Notes: generated by a model not told the origin, from the sequence alone. 64,000 bases of DNA from Siphonodentalium dalli (GCA_032622095.1 CP136068.1:162337465-162401464); one strand, 5' to 3'. Positions 15,001-31,500 are shown, counted from the first letter of the stretch. A program made the numbers and translations.

Positions 15001-17450
15001 GATGTCCAATTAACTAAGTTATACCACCACCAACGTTAAGATGTCCAATTAACCAAGTTATACCACCACCAACGTTAAGATGTCCAATTAACCAAGTTAT
15101 ACCACCACCAACGTTAAGATGTCCAATTAACTAAGTTACACCACCACCAACGTTAAGATGCCCAATTAACCAAGTTATACCACCACCAACGTTAAGATGT
15201 CCAATTAACTAAGTTATACCACCACCAACGTTAAGATGCCCAATTAACTAAGTTACACCACCACCAACGTTAAGATGCCCAATTAACCAAGTTATACCAC
15301 CAACAACGTTAAGATGTCCAATTAACTCAGTTACACCACCACAACGTTAAGATGTCCAATTAACCAAGTTACACCACCACCAACGTTAATATGTCCAATT
15401 AACCACGTTATACCACCACCAACGTTAAGATGCCCAATTAACCAAGTTATACCACCACCAACGTTAAGATGTCCAATTAACTCAGTTATACCACCACCAA
15501 CGTTAAGATGTCCAATTAACTAAGTTATACCACCACCAACGTTAAGATGCCCAATTAACTAAGTTACACCACCACCAACGTTAAGATGCCCAATTAACCA
15601 AGTTATACCACCACCAACGTTAAGATGCCCAATTAACCAAGTTATACCACCACCAACGTTAAGATGTCCAATTAACTAAGTTATACCACCACCAACGTTA
15701 AGATGTCCAATTAACTCAGTTACACCACCACCAACATTAAGATGTCCAATTAACTAAGTTATACCACCACCAACGTTAAGATGTCCAATTAACCAAGTTA
15801 TACCACCACCAACGTTAAGATGTCCAATTAACCAAGTTATACCACCACCAACGTTAAGATGTCCAATTAACCAAGTTATACCACCACCAACGTTAAGATG
15901 TCCAATTAACTAAGTTATACCACCACCAACGTTAAGATGTCCAATTAACCAAGTTATACCACCACCAACGTTAAGATGTCCAATTAACCAAGTTATACCA
16001 CCACCAACGTTAAGATGTCCAATTAACCAAGTTATACCACCACCAACGTTAAGATGTCCAATTAACTAAGTTATACCACCACCAACGTTAATATGTCCAA
16101 TTAACCAAGTTACACCACCACCAACGTTAATATGTCCAATTAACCAGGTTATACCACCACCAACGTTAAGATGTCCAATTAACCAAGTTATACCACCACC
16201 AACGTTAATATGTCCAATTAACCAAGTTATACCACCACCAACGTTAATATGTCCAATTATCTAAGTTCTACCACCACCAACGTTAAGATGTCCAATTAAC
16301 CAAGTTATACCACCAACAACGTTAAGATGTCCAATTAACTAAGTTATACCACCACCAACGTTAAGATGTCCAATTAACTAAGTTACACCACCACCAACGT
16401 TAAGATGTCCAATTAACTCAGTTACACCACCACCAACGTTAAGATGTCCAATTAACTAAGTTATACCACCACCAACGTTAAGATGTCCAATTAACTCAGT
16501 TACACCACCACCAACGTTAAGATGTCCAATTAACCAAGTTATACCACCACCAACGTTAAGATGTCCAATTAACTAAGTTATACCACCACCAACGTTAAGA
16601 TGTCCAATTAACTAAGTTATACCACCACCAACGTTAAGATGTCCAATTAACCAAGTTATACCACCACCAACGTTAAGATGTCCAATTAACCAAGTTCTAC
16701 CACCACCAACGTTAAGATGTCCAATTAACCAAGTTATACCACCACCAACGTTAAGATGTCCAATTAACTAAGTTACACCACCACCAACGTTAAGATGCCC
16801 AATTAACCAAGTTATACCACCACCAACGTTAAGATGTCCAATTAACTAAGTTATACCACCACCAACGTTAAGATGCCCAATTAACTAAGTTACACCACCA
16901 CCAACGTTAAGATGCCCAATTAACCAAGTTATACCACCAACAACGTTAAGATGTCCAATTAACTCAGTTACACCACCACAACGTTAAGATGTCCAATTAA
17001 CCAAGTTACACCACCACCAACGTTAATATGTCCAATTAACCACGTTATACCACCACCAACGTTAAGATGCCCAATTAACCAAGTTATACCACCACCAACG
17101 TTAAGATGTCCAATTAACTCAGTTATACCACCACCAACGTTAAGATGTCCAATTAACTAAGTTATACCACCACCAACGTTAAGATGCCCAATTAACTAAG
17201 TTACACCACCACCAACGTTAAGATGCCCAATTAACCAAGTTATACCACCACCAACGTTAAGATGCCCAATTAACCAAGTTATACCACCACCAACGTTAAG
17301 ATGTCCAATTAACCAAGTTATACCACCACCAACGTTAAGATGTCCAATTAACTCAGTTATACCACCACCAACGTTAAGATGTCCAATTAACTCAGTTACA
17401 CCACCACCAACATTAAGATGTCCAATTAACTAAGTTATACCACCACCAAC
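12051..17450. repeat. Nested higher-order repeat (about 1637-bp period)
   Basis: Three rare variants mark a higher-order unit. The ATTATCTAAG variant occurs at 12051, 13688 and 16260. The CCACGTT variant occurs at 12831, 14468, 15403 and 17040. The AACATTAAG variant occurs at 13161, 15733 and 17409. Spacings of 1637 bp recur three times (12051-13688, 12831-14468, 15403-17040), with 2572 bp for a compound copy. This is a 42-unit higher-order repeat with a partial internal duplication of about 935 bp. Confidence 0.8.
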
Positions 17451-19669
17451 GTTAAGATGTCCAATTAACCAAGTTATACCACCACCAACGTTAAGATGTC
17501 CAATTAACCAAGTTATACCACCACCAACGTTAAGATGTCCAATTAACCAAGTTATACCACCACCAACGTTAAGATGTCCAATTAACTAAGTTATACCACC
17601 ACCAACGTTAAGATGTCCAATTAACCAAGTTATACCACCACCAATGTCCAATTAACCAAGTTATACCACCACCAACGTTAAGATGTCCAATTAACCAAGT
17701 TATACCACCACCAACGTTAAGATGTCCAATTAACTAAGTTATACCACCACCAACGTTAATATGTCCAATTAACCAAGTTACACCACCACCAACGTTAATA
17801 TGTCCAATTAACCAGGTTATACCACCACCAACGTTAAGATGTCCAATTAACCAAGTTATACCACCACCAACGTTAAGATGTCCAATTAACCAAGTTATAC
17901 CACCACCAACGTTAAGATGTCCAATTAACTAAGTTATACCACCACCAACGTTAAGATGTCCAATTAACTCAGTTACACCACCACCAACGTTAAGATGTCC
18001 AATTAACTAAGTTATACCACCACCAACGTTAAGATGCCCAATTAACTAAGTTACACCACCACCAACGTTAAGATGTCCAATTAACCAAGTTATACCACCA
18101 CCAACGTTAAGATGTCCAATTAACCAAGTTATACCACCAACAACGTTAAGATGTCCAATTAACCAAGTTATACCACCACCAACGTTAAGATGTCCAATTA
18201 ACTAAGTTACACCACCACCAACGTTAAGATGTCCAATTAACCAAGTTACACCACCACCAACGTTAAGATGTCCAATTAACCAAGTTATACCACCACCAAC
18301 GTTAAGATGTCCAATTAACTAAGTTACACCACCACCAACGTTAAGATGTCCAATTAACTAAGTTATACCACCACCAACGTTAAGATGTCCAATTAACCAA
18401 GTTATACCACCACCAACGTTAAGATGTCCAATTAACTAAGTTATACCACCACCAACGTTAAGATGTCCAATTAACCAAGTTATACCACCACCAACGTTAA
18501 GATGTCCAATTAACCAAGTTATACCACCACCAACGTTAAGATGTCCAATTAACCAAGTTATACCACCAACAACGTTAAGATGTCCAATTAACCAAGTTAT
18601 ACCACCACCAACGTTAAGATGTCCAATTAACCAAGTTATACCACCAACAACGTTAAGATGTCCAATTAACCAAGTTATACCACCACCAACGTTAAGATGT
18701 CCAATTAACCAAGTTATACCACCACCAACGTTAAGATGTCCAATTAACCAAGTTATACCACCACCAACGTTAAGATGTCCAATTAACCAAGTTATACCAC
18801 CACCAACGTTAAGATGTCCAATTAACCAAGTTATACCACCACCAACGTTAAGATGTCCAATTAACCAAGTTATACCACCACCAACGTTAAGATGTCCAAT
18901 TAACCAAGTTATACCACCACCAACGTTAAGATGTCCAATTAACCAAGTTATACCACCACCAACGTTAAGATGTCCAATTAACTAAGTTATACCACCACCA
19001 ACGTTAAGATGCCCAATTAACCAAGTTATACCACCACCAACGTTAAGATGTCCAATTAACCAAGTTATACCACCAACAACGTTAAGATGTCCAATTAACC
19101 AAGTTATACCACCACCAACGTTAAGATGTCCAATTAACTCAGTTACACCACCACCAACGTTAAGATGTCCAATTAACTCAGTTATACCACCACCAACGTT
19201 AAGATGTCCAATTAACCAAGTTATACCACCACCAACGTTAAGATGTCCAATTAACTAAGTTATACCACCACCAACGTTAAGATGTCCAATTAACCAAGTT
19301 ATACCACCACCAACGTTAAGATGTCCAATTAACCAAGTTATACCACCACCAACGTTAAGATGTCCAATTAACTAAGTTATACCACCACCAACGTTAAGAT
19401 GTCCAATTAACCAAGTTACACCACCACCAACGTTAAGATGTCCAATTAACCAAGTTCTACCACCACCAACGTTAAGATGTCCAATTAACCAAGTTATACC
19501 ACCACCAACGTTAAGATGTCCAATTAACCAAGTTATACCACCACCAACGTTAAGATGTCCAATTAACCAAGTTATACCACCACCAACGTTAAGATGTCCA
19601 ATTAACCAAGTTATACCACCACCAACGTTAATATGTCCAATTAACTAAGTTATACCACCACCAACGTTA

Positions 19670-22600
19670 AGATGTCCAATTAACCAAGTTACACCACCAC
19701 CAACGTTAATATGTCCAATTAACCAAGTTCTACCACCACCAACGTTAAGATGTCCAATTAACCAAGTTATACCACCACCAACGTTAAGATGTCCAATTAA
19801 CCAAGTTATACCACCACCAACGTTAAGATGTCCAATTAACCAAGTTATACCACCACCAACGTTAAGATGTCCAATTAACCAAGTTATACCACCACCAACG
19901 TTAATATGTCCAATTAACTAAGTTACACCACCACCAACGTTAAGATGTCCAATTAACTAAGTTACACCACCACCAACGTTAAGATGTCCAATTAACCAAG
20001 TTATACCACCACCAACGTTAAGATGCCCAATTAACCAAGTTACACCACCACCAACGTTAAGATGTCCAATTAACCAAGTTATACCACCACCAACGTTAAG
20101 ATGTCCAATTAACTAAGTTACACCACCACCAACGTTAAGATGTCCAATTAACCAAGTTATACCACCACCAACGTTAATATGTCCAATTAACTAAGTTACA
20201 CCACCACCAACGTTAAGATGTCCAATTAACCAAGTTACACCACCACCAACGTTAAGATGTCCAATTAACTAAGTTACACCACCACCAACGTTAAGATGTC
20301 CAATTAACCAAGTTACACCACCACCAACGTTAAGATGTCCAATTAACTAAGTTATACCACCACCAACGTTAATATGTCCAATTAACTAAGTTACACCACC
20401 ACCAACGTTAAGATGTCCAATTAACCAAGTTATACCACCACGAACGTTAAGATGTCCAATTAACCAAGTTCTACCACCACCAACGTTAAGATGTCCAATT
20501 AACCAAGTTATACCACCACCAACGTTAAGATGTCCAATTAACCAAGTTATACCACCACCAACGTTAAGATGTCCAATTAACCAAGTTACACCACCACCAA
20601 CGTTAAGATGTCCAATTAACCAAGTTCTACCACCACCAACGTTAAGATGTCCAATTAACTCAGTTACACCACCACCAACGTTAAGATGTCCAATTAACTA
20701 AGTTATACCACCACCAACGTTAAGATGTCCAATTAACTCAGTTATACCACCACCAACGTTAAGATGTCCAATTAACCAAGTTATACCACCACCAACGTTA
20801 AGATGTCCAATTAACTAAGTTACACCACCACCAACGTTAAGATGTCCAATTAACTAAGTTATACCACCACCAACGTTAAGATGTCCAATTAACCAAGTTA
20901 TACCACCACCAACGTTAAGATGTCCAATTAACCAAGTTATACCACCACCAACGTTAAGATGTCCAATTAACCAGGTTATACCACCACCAACGTTAAGATG
21001 TCCAATTAACCAGGTTATACCACCACCAACGTTAAGATGTTCAATTAACCAAGTTATACCACCACCAACGTTAAGATGTTCAATTAACCAAGTTATACCA
21101 CCACCAACGTTAAGATGTCCAATTAACCAAGTTATACCACCACCAACGTTAAGATGTCCAATTAACTCAGTTACACCACCACCAACGTTAAGATGTCCAA
21201 TTAACTAAGTTATACCACCACCAACGTTAAGATGTCCAATTAACCAAGTTATACCACCACCAACGTTAAGATGTCCAATTAACCAAGTTACACCACCACC
21301 AACGTTAAGATGTCCAATTAACCAAGTTATACCTCCACCAACGTTAAGATGTCCAATTAACCAGGTTATACCACCACCAACGTTAAGATGTCCAATTAAC
21401 CAAGTTATACCACCACCAACGTTAAGATGTCCAATTAACTAAGTTATACCACCACCAACGTTAAGATGTCCAATTAACCAGGTTATACCACCACCAACGT
21501 TAAGATGTCCAATTAACCAAGTTATACCACCACCAACGTTAAGATGTCCAATTAACTAAGTTACACCACCACCAACGTTAAGATGTCCAATTAACCAAGT
21601 TATACCACCACCAACGTTAAGATGTCCAATTAACTAAGTTACACCACCACCAACGTTAAGATGTCCAATTAACCAAGTTATACCACCACCAACGTTAAGA
21701 TGTCCAATTAACTAAGTTATACCACCACCAACGTTAAGATGTCCAATTAACCAAGTTATACCACCACCAACGTTAAGATGTCCAATTAACTCAGTTATAC
21801 CACCACCAACGTTAAGATTTCCAATTAACTAAGTTATACCACCACCAACGTTAAGATGTCCAATTAACTAAGTTATACCACCACCAACGTTAAGATGTCC
21901 AATTAACCAAGTTATACCACCACCAACGTTAAGATGTCCAATTAACCAGGTTATACCACCACCAACGTTAAGATGTCCAATTAACCAAGTTATACCACCA
22001 CCAACGTTAAGATGTCCAATTAACTAAGTTATACCACCACCAACGTTAAGATGTCCAATTAACCAAGTTATACCACCACCAACGTTAAGATGTCCAATTA
22101 ACCAAGTTATACCACCACCAACGTTAAGATGTCCAATTAACTAAGTTACACCACCACCAACGTTAATATGTCCAATTAACTCAGTTATACCACCACCAAC
22201 GTTAAGATGTCCAATTAACTAAGTTATACCACCAACAACGTTAAGATGTCCAATTAACCAAGTTATACCACCACCAACGTTAAGATGTCCAATTAACCAA
22301 GTTATACCACCACCAACGTTAAGATGTCCAATTAACTCAGTTATACCACCACCAACGTTAAGATGTCCAATTAACCAAGTTATACCACCACCAACGTTAA
22401 GATGTCCAATTAACCAAGTTATACCACCACCAACGTTAAGATGTCCAATTAACTAAGTTATACCACCACCAACGTTAAGATGTCCAATTAACTAAGTTAT
22501 ACCACCACCAACGTTAAGATGTCCAATTAACTAAGTTACACCACCACCAACGTTAAGATGTCCATTTAACTAAGTTATACCACCACCAACGTTAAGATGC

Positions 22601-25600
22601 CCAATTAACCAAGTTATACCACCACCAACGTTAAGATGTCCAATTAACTCAGTTCTACCACCACCAACGTTAAGATGTCCAATTAACCAAGTTATACCAC
22701 CACCAACGTTAAGATGTCCAATTAACCAAGTTACACCACCACCAACGTTAAGATGTCCAATTAACCAAGTTATACCACCACCAACGTTAAGATGTCCAAT
22801 TAACTCAGTTCTACCACCACCAACGTTAAGATGTCCAATTAACCAAGTTATACCACCACCAACGTTAAGATGTCCAATTAACCAAGTTATACCACCACCA
22901 ACGTTAAGATGTCCAATTAACTCAGTTCTACCACCACCAACGTTAAGATGTCCAATTAACCAAGTTATACCACCACCAACGTTAAGATGTCCAATTAACC
23001 AAGTTATACCACCACCAACGTTAAGATGTCCAATTAACCAAGTTATACCACCACCAACGTTAATATGTCCAATTAACCAAGTTACACCACCACCAACGTT
23101 AAGATGTCCAATTAACCAAGTTATACCACCACCAACGTTAAGATGTCCAATTAACCAAGTTATACCACCAACAACGTTAAGATGCCCAATTAACTCAGTT
23201 ATACCACCACCAACGTTAAGATGTCCAATTAACCAAGTTATACCACCACCAACGTTAAGATGTCCAATTAACCAAGTTATACCACCACCAACGTTAAGAT
23301 GTCCAATTAACCAAGTTATACCACCACAACGTTAAGATGTCCAGTTAACCAAGTTATACCACCACCAACGTTAAGATGTCCAATTAACCAAGTTATACCA
23401 CCACCAACGTTAAGATGTCCAATTAACCAAGTTATACCACCACCAACGTTAAGATGTCCAATTAACCAAGTTATACCACCACCAACGTTAAGATGTCCAA
23501 TTAACCAAGTTATACCACCACCAACGTTAAGATGTCCAATTAACTAAGTTACACCACCAACGTTAAGATGTCCAATTAACTAAGTTATACCACCACCAAC
23601 GTTAAGATGTCCAATTAACTAAGTTATACCACCACCAACGTTAAGATGTCCAATTAACTAAGTTATACCACCACCAACGTTAAGATGTCCAATTAACTAA
23701 GTTACACCACCACCAACGTTAAGATGTCCAATTAACTAAGTTACACCACCACCAACGTTAAGATGCCCAATTAACCAAGTTATACCACCACCAACGTTAA
23801 GATGTCCAATTAACCAAGTTATACCACCACCAACGTTAAGATGTCCAATTAACCAAGTTCTACCACCACCAACGTTAAGATGTCCAATTAACTAAGTTAC
23901 ACCACCACCAACGTTAAGATGTCCAATTAACTAAGTTACACCACCACAACGTTAAGATGTCCAATTAACCAAGTTATACCACCACCAACGTTAAGATGTC
24001 CAATTAACCAAGTTATACCCCCAACAACGTTAAGATGTCCAATTAACCAAGTTCTACCACCACCAACGTTAATATGCCCAATTAACCAAGTTCTACCACC
24101 ACCAACGTTAAGATGTCCAATTAACCAAGTTATACCACCACAACGTTAAGATGTCCAATTAACCAAGTTATACCACCACCAACGTTAAGATGTCCAATTA
24201 ACCAAGTTATACCACCACCAACGTTAAGATGTCCAATTAACCAAGTTATACCACCACCAACGTTAAGATGTCCAATTAACCAAGTTATACCACCACCAAC
24301 GTTAAGATGTCCAATTAACTCAGTTATACCACCACCAACGTTAAGATGTCCAATTAACCAAGTTATACCACCACCAACGTTAAGATGTCCAATTAACCAA
24401 GTTATACCACCACAACGTTAAGATGTCCAATTAACCAAGTTATACCACCACCAACGTTAAGATGTCCAATTAACCAAGTTATACCACCACCAACGTTAAG
24501 ATGCCCAATTAACCAAGTTATACCACCACCAACGTTAAGATGTCCAATTAACCAAGTTATACCACCACCAACGTTAAGATGCCCAATTAACCAAGTTATA
24601 CCACCACCAACGTTAAGATGTCCAATTAACCAAGTTATACCACCACCAACGTTAAGATGCCCAATTAACCAAGTTATACCACCACCAACGTTAAGATGTC
24701 CAATTAACCAAGTTATACCACCACCAACGTTAAGATGCCCAATTAACCAAGTTATACCACCACCAACGTTAAGATGTTCAATTAACTCAGTTATACCACC
24801 ACCAACGTTAAGATGTCCAATTAACCAAGTTATACCACCACCAACGTTAAGATGTCCAATTAACTCAGTTCTACCACCACCAACGTTAAGATGTCCAATT
24901 AACCAAGTTATACCACCAACAACGTTAAGATGTCCAATTAACAAAGTTATACCACCACCAACGTTAAGATGTCCAATTAACCAAGTTATACCACCACAAC
25001 GTTAAGATGTCCAATTAACCAAGTTATACCACCACCAACGTTAAGATGTCCAATTAACCAAGTTATACCACCACCAACGTTAAGATGCCCAATTAACCAA
25101 GTTATACCACCACCAACGTTAAGATGTCCAATTAACCAAGTTATACCACCACAACGTTAAGATGTCCAATTAACCAAGTTATACCACCACCAACGTTAAG
25201 ATGCCCAATTAACCAAGTTATACCACCACCAACGTTAAGATGTCCAATTAACCAAGTTATACCACCACAACGTTAAGATGTCCAATTAACCAAGTTATAC
25301 CACCACCAACGTTAAGATGTCCAATTAACCAAGTTATACCACCACCAACGTTAAGATGCCCAATTAACCAAGTTATACCACCACCAACGTTAAGATGTCC
25401 AATTAACCAAGTTATACCACCACCAACGTTAAGATGCCCAATTAACCAAGTTATACCACCAACAACGTTAAGATGTCCAATTAACCAAGTTATACCCCCA
25501 ACAACGTTAAGATGTCCAATTAACCAAGTTATACCACCACCAACGTTAAGATGTCCAATTAACCAAGTTATACCACCACCAACGTTAAGATGTCCATTTA

Positions 25601-26787
25601 ACCAAGTTACACCACCACCAACGTTAAGATGCCCAATTAACTAAGTTATACCACCACCAACGTTAATATGTCCAATTAACCAAGTTATACCACCACCAAC
25701 GTTAAGATGTCCAATTAACTAAGTTATACCACCACCAACGTTAAGATGTCCAATTAACCAAGTTATACCACCACCAACGTTAAGATGTCCAATTAACCAA
25801 GTTATACCACCACCAACGTTAAGATGTTCAATTAACTCAGTTATACCACCACCAACGTTAAGATGTCCAATTAACCAAGTTATACCACCACAACGTTAAG
25901 ATGTCCAATTAACTCAGTTCTACCACCACCAACGTTAAGATGTCCAATTAACCAAGTTATACCACCAACAACGATAAGATGTCCAATTAACAAAGTTATA
26001 CCACCACCAACGTTAAGATGTCCAATTAACCAAGTTATACCCCCAACAACGTTAAGATGTCCAATTAACCAAGTTATACCACCACCAACGTTAAGATGTC
26101 CAATTAACCAAGTTATACCACCACCAACGTTAAGATGTCCAATTAACCAAGTTATACCCCCAACAACGTTAAGATGTCCAATTAACTAAGTTATACCACC
26201 ACCAACGTTAAGATGTCCAATTAACCAAGTTATACCACCACCAACGTTAAGATGTCCAATTAACTCAGTTCTACCACCACCAACGTTAAGATGTCCAATT
26301 AACCAAGTTATACCACCAACAACGTTAAGATGTCCAATTAACAAAGTTATACCACCACCAACGTTAAGATGTCCAATTAACCAAGTTATACCCCCAACAA
26401 CGTTAAGATGTCCAATTAACCAAGTTATACCACCACCAACGTTAAGATGTCCAATTAACCAAGTTATACCACCACCAACGTTAAGATGTCCAATTAACTC
26501 AGTTCTACCACCACCAACGTTAAGATGTCCAATTAACCAAGTTATACCACCAACAACGTTAAGATGTCCAATTAACAAAGTTATACCACCACCAACGTTA
26601 AGATGTCCAATTAACCAAGTTATACCCCCAACAACGTTAAGATGTCCAATTAACCAAGTTATACCACCACCAACGTTAAGATGTCCAATTAACCAAGTTA
26701 TACCACCACCAACGTTAAGATGTCCAATTAACCAAGTTATACCACCACCAACGTTAAGATGTCCAATTAACTAAGTTACACCACCAC
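19670..26787. repeat. Segmental duplication within the array, copy B
   Basis: Downstream partner of 4130-10625. Unit-by-unit variant order is nearly identical, including the rare CGAACG, CCAGTTAACC and consecutive CCAGG/TTCAATT units (5430-5560 versus 20970-21090). Copy B is longer by about 16 units, inserted in steps. An intervening block at 25.3-26.2 kb contains repeats of the pattern seen near 9.4-10.0 kb. Confidence 0.8.
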
Positions 26788-27269
26788 CAACGTTAATATG
26801 TCCAATTAACCAAGTTATACCAACACCAACGTTAAGATGTCCAATTAACTAAGTTATACCACCACCAACGTTAAGATGTCCAATTAACCAAGTTATACCA
26901 CCACCAACGTTAAGATGTCCAATTAACCAAGTTATACCACCACCAACGTTAAGATGTCCAATTAACCAAGTTATACCACCACCAACGTTAAGATGTCCAA
27001 TTAACCAAGTTATACCACCACCAACGTTAAGATGTCCAATTAACCAAGTTATACCCCCAACAACGTTAAGATGTCCAATTAACCAAGTTCTACCACCACC
27101 AACGTTAAGATGTCCAATTAACCAAGTTACACCACCACCAACGTTAAGATGTCAAATTAACCAAGTTATACCACCACCAACGTTAAGATGTCCAATTAAC
27201 CAAGTTATACCACCACCAACGTTAAGATGTCCAATTAACTCAGTTATACCACCACCAACGTTAAGATGT

Positions 27270-28570
27270 CCAATTAACAAAGTTATACCACCACCAACGT
27301 TAAGATGTCCAATTAACCAAGTTATACCACCACAACGTTAAGATGTCCAATTAACCAAGTTATACCACCACCAACGTTAAGATGTCCAATTAACCAAGTT
27401 ATACCACCACCAACGTTAAGATGCCCAATTAACCAAGTTATACCACCACCAACGTTAAGATGTCCAATTAACCAAGTTATACCACCACAACGTTAAGATG
27501 TCCAATTAACCAAGTTATACCACCACCAACGTTAAGATGCCCAATTAACCAAGTTATACCACCACCAACGTTAAGATGTCCAATTAACCAAGTTATACCA
27601 CCACAACGTTAAGATGTCCAATTAACCAAGTTATACCACCACCAACGTTAAGATGTCCAATTAACCAAGTTATACCACCACCAACGTTAAGATGCCCAAT
27701 TAACCAAGTTATACCACCACCAACGTTAAGATGTCCAATTAACCAAGTTATACCACCACCAACGTTAAGATGCCCAATTAACCAAGTTATACCACCACCA
27801 ACGTTAAGATGTTCAATTAACTCAGTTATACCACCACCAACGTTAAGATGTCCAATTAACCAAGTTATACCACCACCAACGTTAAGATGTCCAATTAACT
27901 CAGTTCTACCACCACCAACGTTAAGATGTCCAATTAACCAAGTTATACCACCAACAACGTTAAGATGTCCAATAAACAAAGTTATACCACCACCAACGTT
28001 AAGATGTCCAATTAACCAAGTTATACCCCCAACAACGTTAAGATGTCCAATTAACCAAGTTATACCACCACCAACGTTAAGATGTCCAATTAACCAAGTT
28101 ATACCACCACCAACGTTAAGATGTCCAATTAACCAAGTTATACCCCCAACAACGTTAAGATGTCCAATTAACTAAGTTATACCACCACCAACGTTAAGAT
28201 GTCCAATTAACCAAGTTATACCACCACCAACGTTAAGATGTCCAATTAACTCAGTTCTACCACCACCAACGTTAAGATGTCCAATTAACCAAGTTATACC
28301 ACCAACAACGTTAAGATGTCCAATTAACAAAGTTATACCACCACCAACGTTAAGATGTCCAATTAACCAAGTTATACCCCCAACAACGTTAAGATGTCCA
28401 ATTAACCAAGTTATACCACCACCAACGTTAAGATGTCCAATTAACCAAGTTATACCACCACCAACGTTAAGATGTCCAATTAACTCAGTTCTACCACCAC
28501 CAACGTTAAGATGTCCAATTAACCAAGTTATACCACCAACAACGTTAAGATGTCCAATTAACAAAGTTAT
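27270..28570. repeat. Third partial copy of the 9.12-10.42 kb block
   Basis: The pattern of the 9121-10420 segment recurs here with a constant offset of 18148. It includes the ACAAAG unit, the CCCCCAACAACG units and the frameshifted 38-bp units. Part of it also repeats 26186-26578 at an offset of 1986. This shows at least two rounds of duplication. Confidence 0.75.
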
Positions 28571-31500
28571 ACCACCACCAACGTTAAGATGTCCAATTAA
28601 CCAAGTTATACCACCAACAACGTTAAGATGTCCAATTAACCAAGTTATACCACCACCAACGTTAAGATGTCCAATTAACTCAGTTATACCACCACCAACG
28701 TTAAGATGTCCAATTAACTAAGTTATACCACCACCAACGTTAAGATGTCCAATTAACCAAGTTACACCACCACCAACGTTAAGATGTCCAATTAACTAAG
28801 TTATACCACCAACAACGTTAAGATGTCCAATTAACTCAGTTATACCACCACCAACGTTAAGATGTCCAATTAACCAAGTTATACCACCACCAACGTTAAG
28901 ATGTCCAATTAACCAAGTTATACCACCACCAACGTTAAGATGTCCAATTAACCAAGTTATACCACCACCAACGTTAAGATGTCCAATTAACCAAGTTATA
29001 CCCCCACCAACGTTAAGATGTCCAATTAACCAAGTTATACCACCAACAACGTTAATATGTCCAATTAACCAAGTTATACCACCACCAACGTTAAGATGTC
29101 CAATTAACCAAGTTATACCACCACCAACGTTAAGATGTCCAATTAACTCAGTTATACCACCACCAACGTTAAGATGTCCAATTAACTCAGTTATACCACC
29201 GCCAACGTTAATATGTCCAATTAACTAAGTTATACCACCAACAACGTTAAGATGTCCAATTAACTCAGTTATACCACCACCAACGTTAAGATGTCCAATT
29301 AACTAAGTTATACCACCAACAACGTTAAGATGTCCAATTAACTCAGTTATACCACCAACAACGTTAAGATGTCCAATTAACCAAGTTATACCACCACCAA
29401 CGTTAAGATGTCCAATTAACCAAGTTACACCACCACCAACGTTAAGATGTCCAATTAACTAAGTTATACCACCAACAACGTTAAGATGTCCAATTAACTC
29501 AGTTATACCACCACCAACGTTAAGATGTCCAATTAACCAAGTTATACCACCACCAACGTTAAGATGTCCAATTAACCAAGTTATACCACCACCAACGTTA
29601 AGATGTCCAATTAACCAAGTTATACCACCACCAACGTTAAGATGTCCAATTAACCAAGTTATACCCCCACCAACGTTAAGATGTCCAATTAACCAAGTTA
29701 TACCACCAACAACGTTAATATGTCCAATTAACCAAGTTATACCACCACCAACGTTAAGATGTCCAATTAACCAAGTTATACCACCACCAACGTTAAGATG
29801 TCCAATTAACCAAGTTATACCACCAACAACGTTAATATGTCCAATTAACCAAGTTATACCACCACCAACGTTAAGATGTCCAATTAACTAAGTTATACCA
29901 CCACCAACGTTAAGATGTCCAATTAACTAAGTTATACCACCACCAACGTTAAGATGCCCAATTAACCAAGTTATACCACCACCAACGTTAAGATGTCCAA
30001 TTAACTCAGTTATACCACCACCAACGTTAAGATGTCCAATTAACTAAGTTATACCACCACCAACGTTAAGATGTCCAATTAACTAAGTTATACCACCACC
30101 AACGTTAAGATGTCCAATTAACTAAGTTATACCACCACCAACGTTAAGATGTCCAATTAACTAAGTTATACCACCACCAACGTTAAGATGTCCAATTAAC
30201 TCAGTTACACCACCACCAACGTTAAGATGTCCAATTAACCAAGTTATACCACCAACAACGTTAAGATGTCCAATTAACTCAGTTACACCACCACCAACGT
30301 TAAGATGTCCAATTAACCAAGTTATACCACCACCAACGTTAAGATGTCCATTTAACCAAGTTACACCACCAACAACGTTAAGATGTCCATTTAACCAAGT
30401 TATACCACCACCAACGTTAAGATGTCCAATTAACTCAGTTACACCACCACCAACGTTAAGATGTCCAATTAACTAAGTTATACCACCACCAACGTTAAGA
30501 TGTCCAATTAACTCAGTTATACCACCACCAACGTTAAGATGTCCAATTAACTAAGTTATACCACCAACAACGTTAAGATGTCCAATTAACCAAGTTATAC
30601 CACCACCAACGTTAAGATGTCCAATTAACTAAGTTATACCACCACCAACGTTAAGATGTCCAATTAACCAAGTTATACCACCAACAACGTTAAGATGTCC
30701 AATTAACTAAGTTATACCACCACCAACGTTAAGATGTCCAATTAACCAAGTTATACCACCACCAACGTTAAGATGTCCAATTAACTAAGTTACACCACCA
30801 CCAACGTTAAGATGTCCAATTAACTAAGTTACACCACCACCAACGTTAAGATGTCCAATTAACTAAGTTATACCACCACCAACGTTAAGATGTCCAATTA
30901 ACTAAGTTACACCACCACCAACGTTAAGATGTCCAATTAACTAAGTTACACGACCACCAACGTTAAGATGTCCAATTAACCAAGTTATACCACCACCAAC
31001 GTTAAGATGTCCAATTAACCAAGTTATACCACCACCAACGTTAAGATGCCCAATTAACCAAGTTATACCACCACCAACGTTAAGATGTCCAATTAACTAA
31101 GTTACACCACCACCAACGTTAAGATGCCCAATTAACCAAGTTATACCACCACCAACGTTAAGATGTCCAATTAACTAAGTTACACCACCACCAACGTTAA
31201 GATGCCCAATTAACTAAGTTACACCACCACCAACGTTAAGATGTCCAATTAACTAAGTTACACCACCACCAACGTTAAGATGTCCAATTAACCAAGTTAT
31301 ACCACCACCAACGTTAAGATGTCCAATTAACTAAGTTACACCACCACCAACGTTAAGATGCCCAATTAACCAAGTTATACCACCACCAACGTTAAGATGT
31401 CCAATTAACCAAGTTATACCACCACCAACGTTAAGATGTCCAATTAACTCAGTTATACCACCACCAACGTTAAGATGTCCAATTAACCAAGTTATACCAC

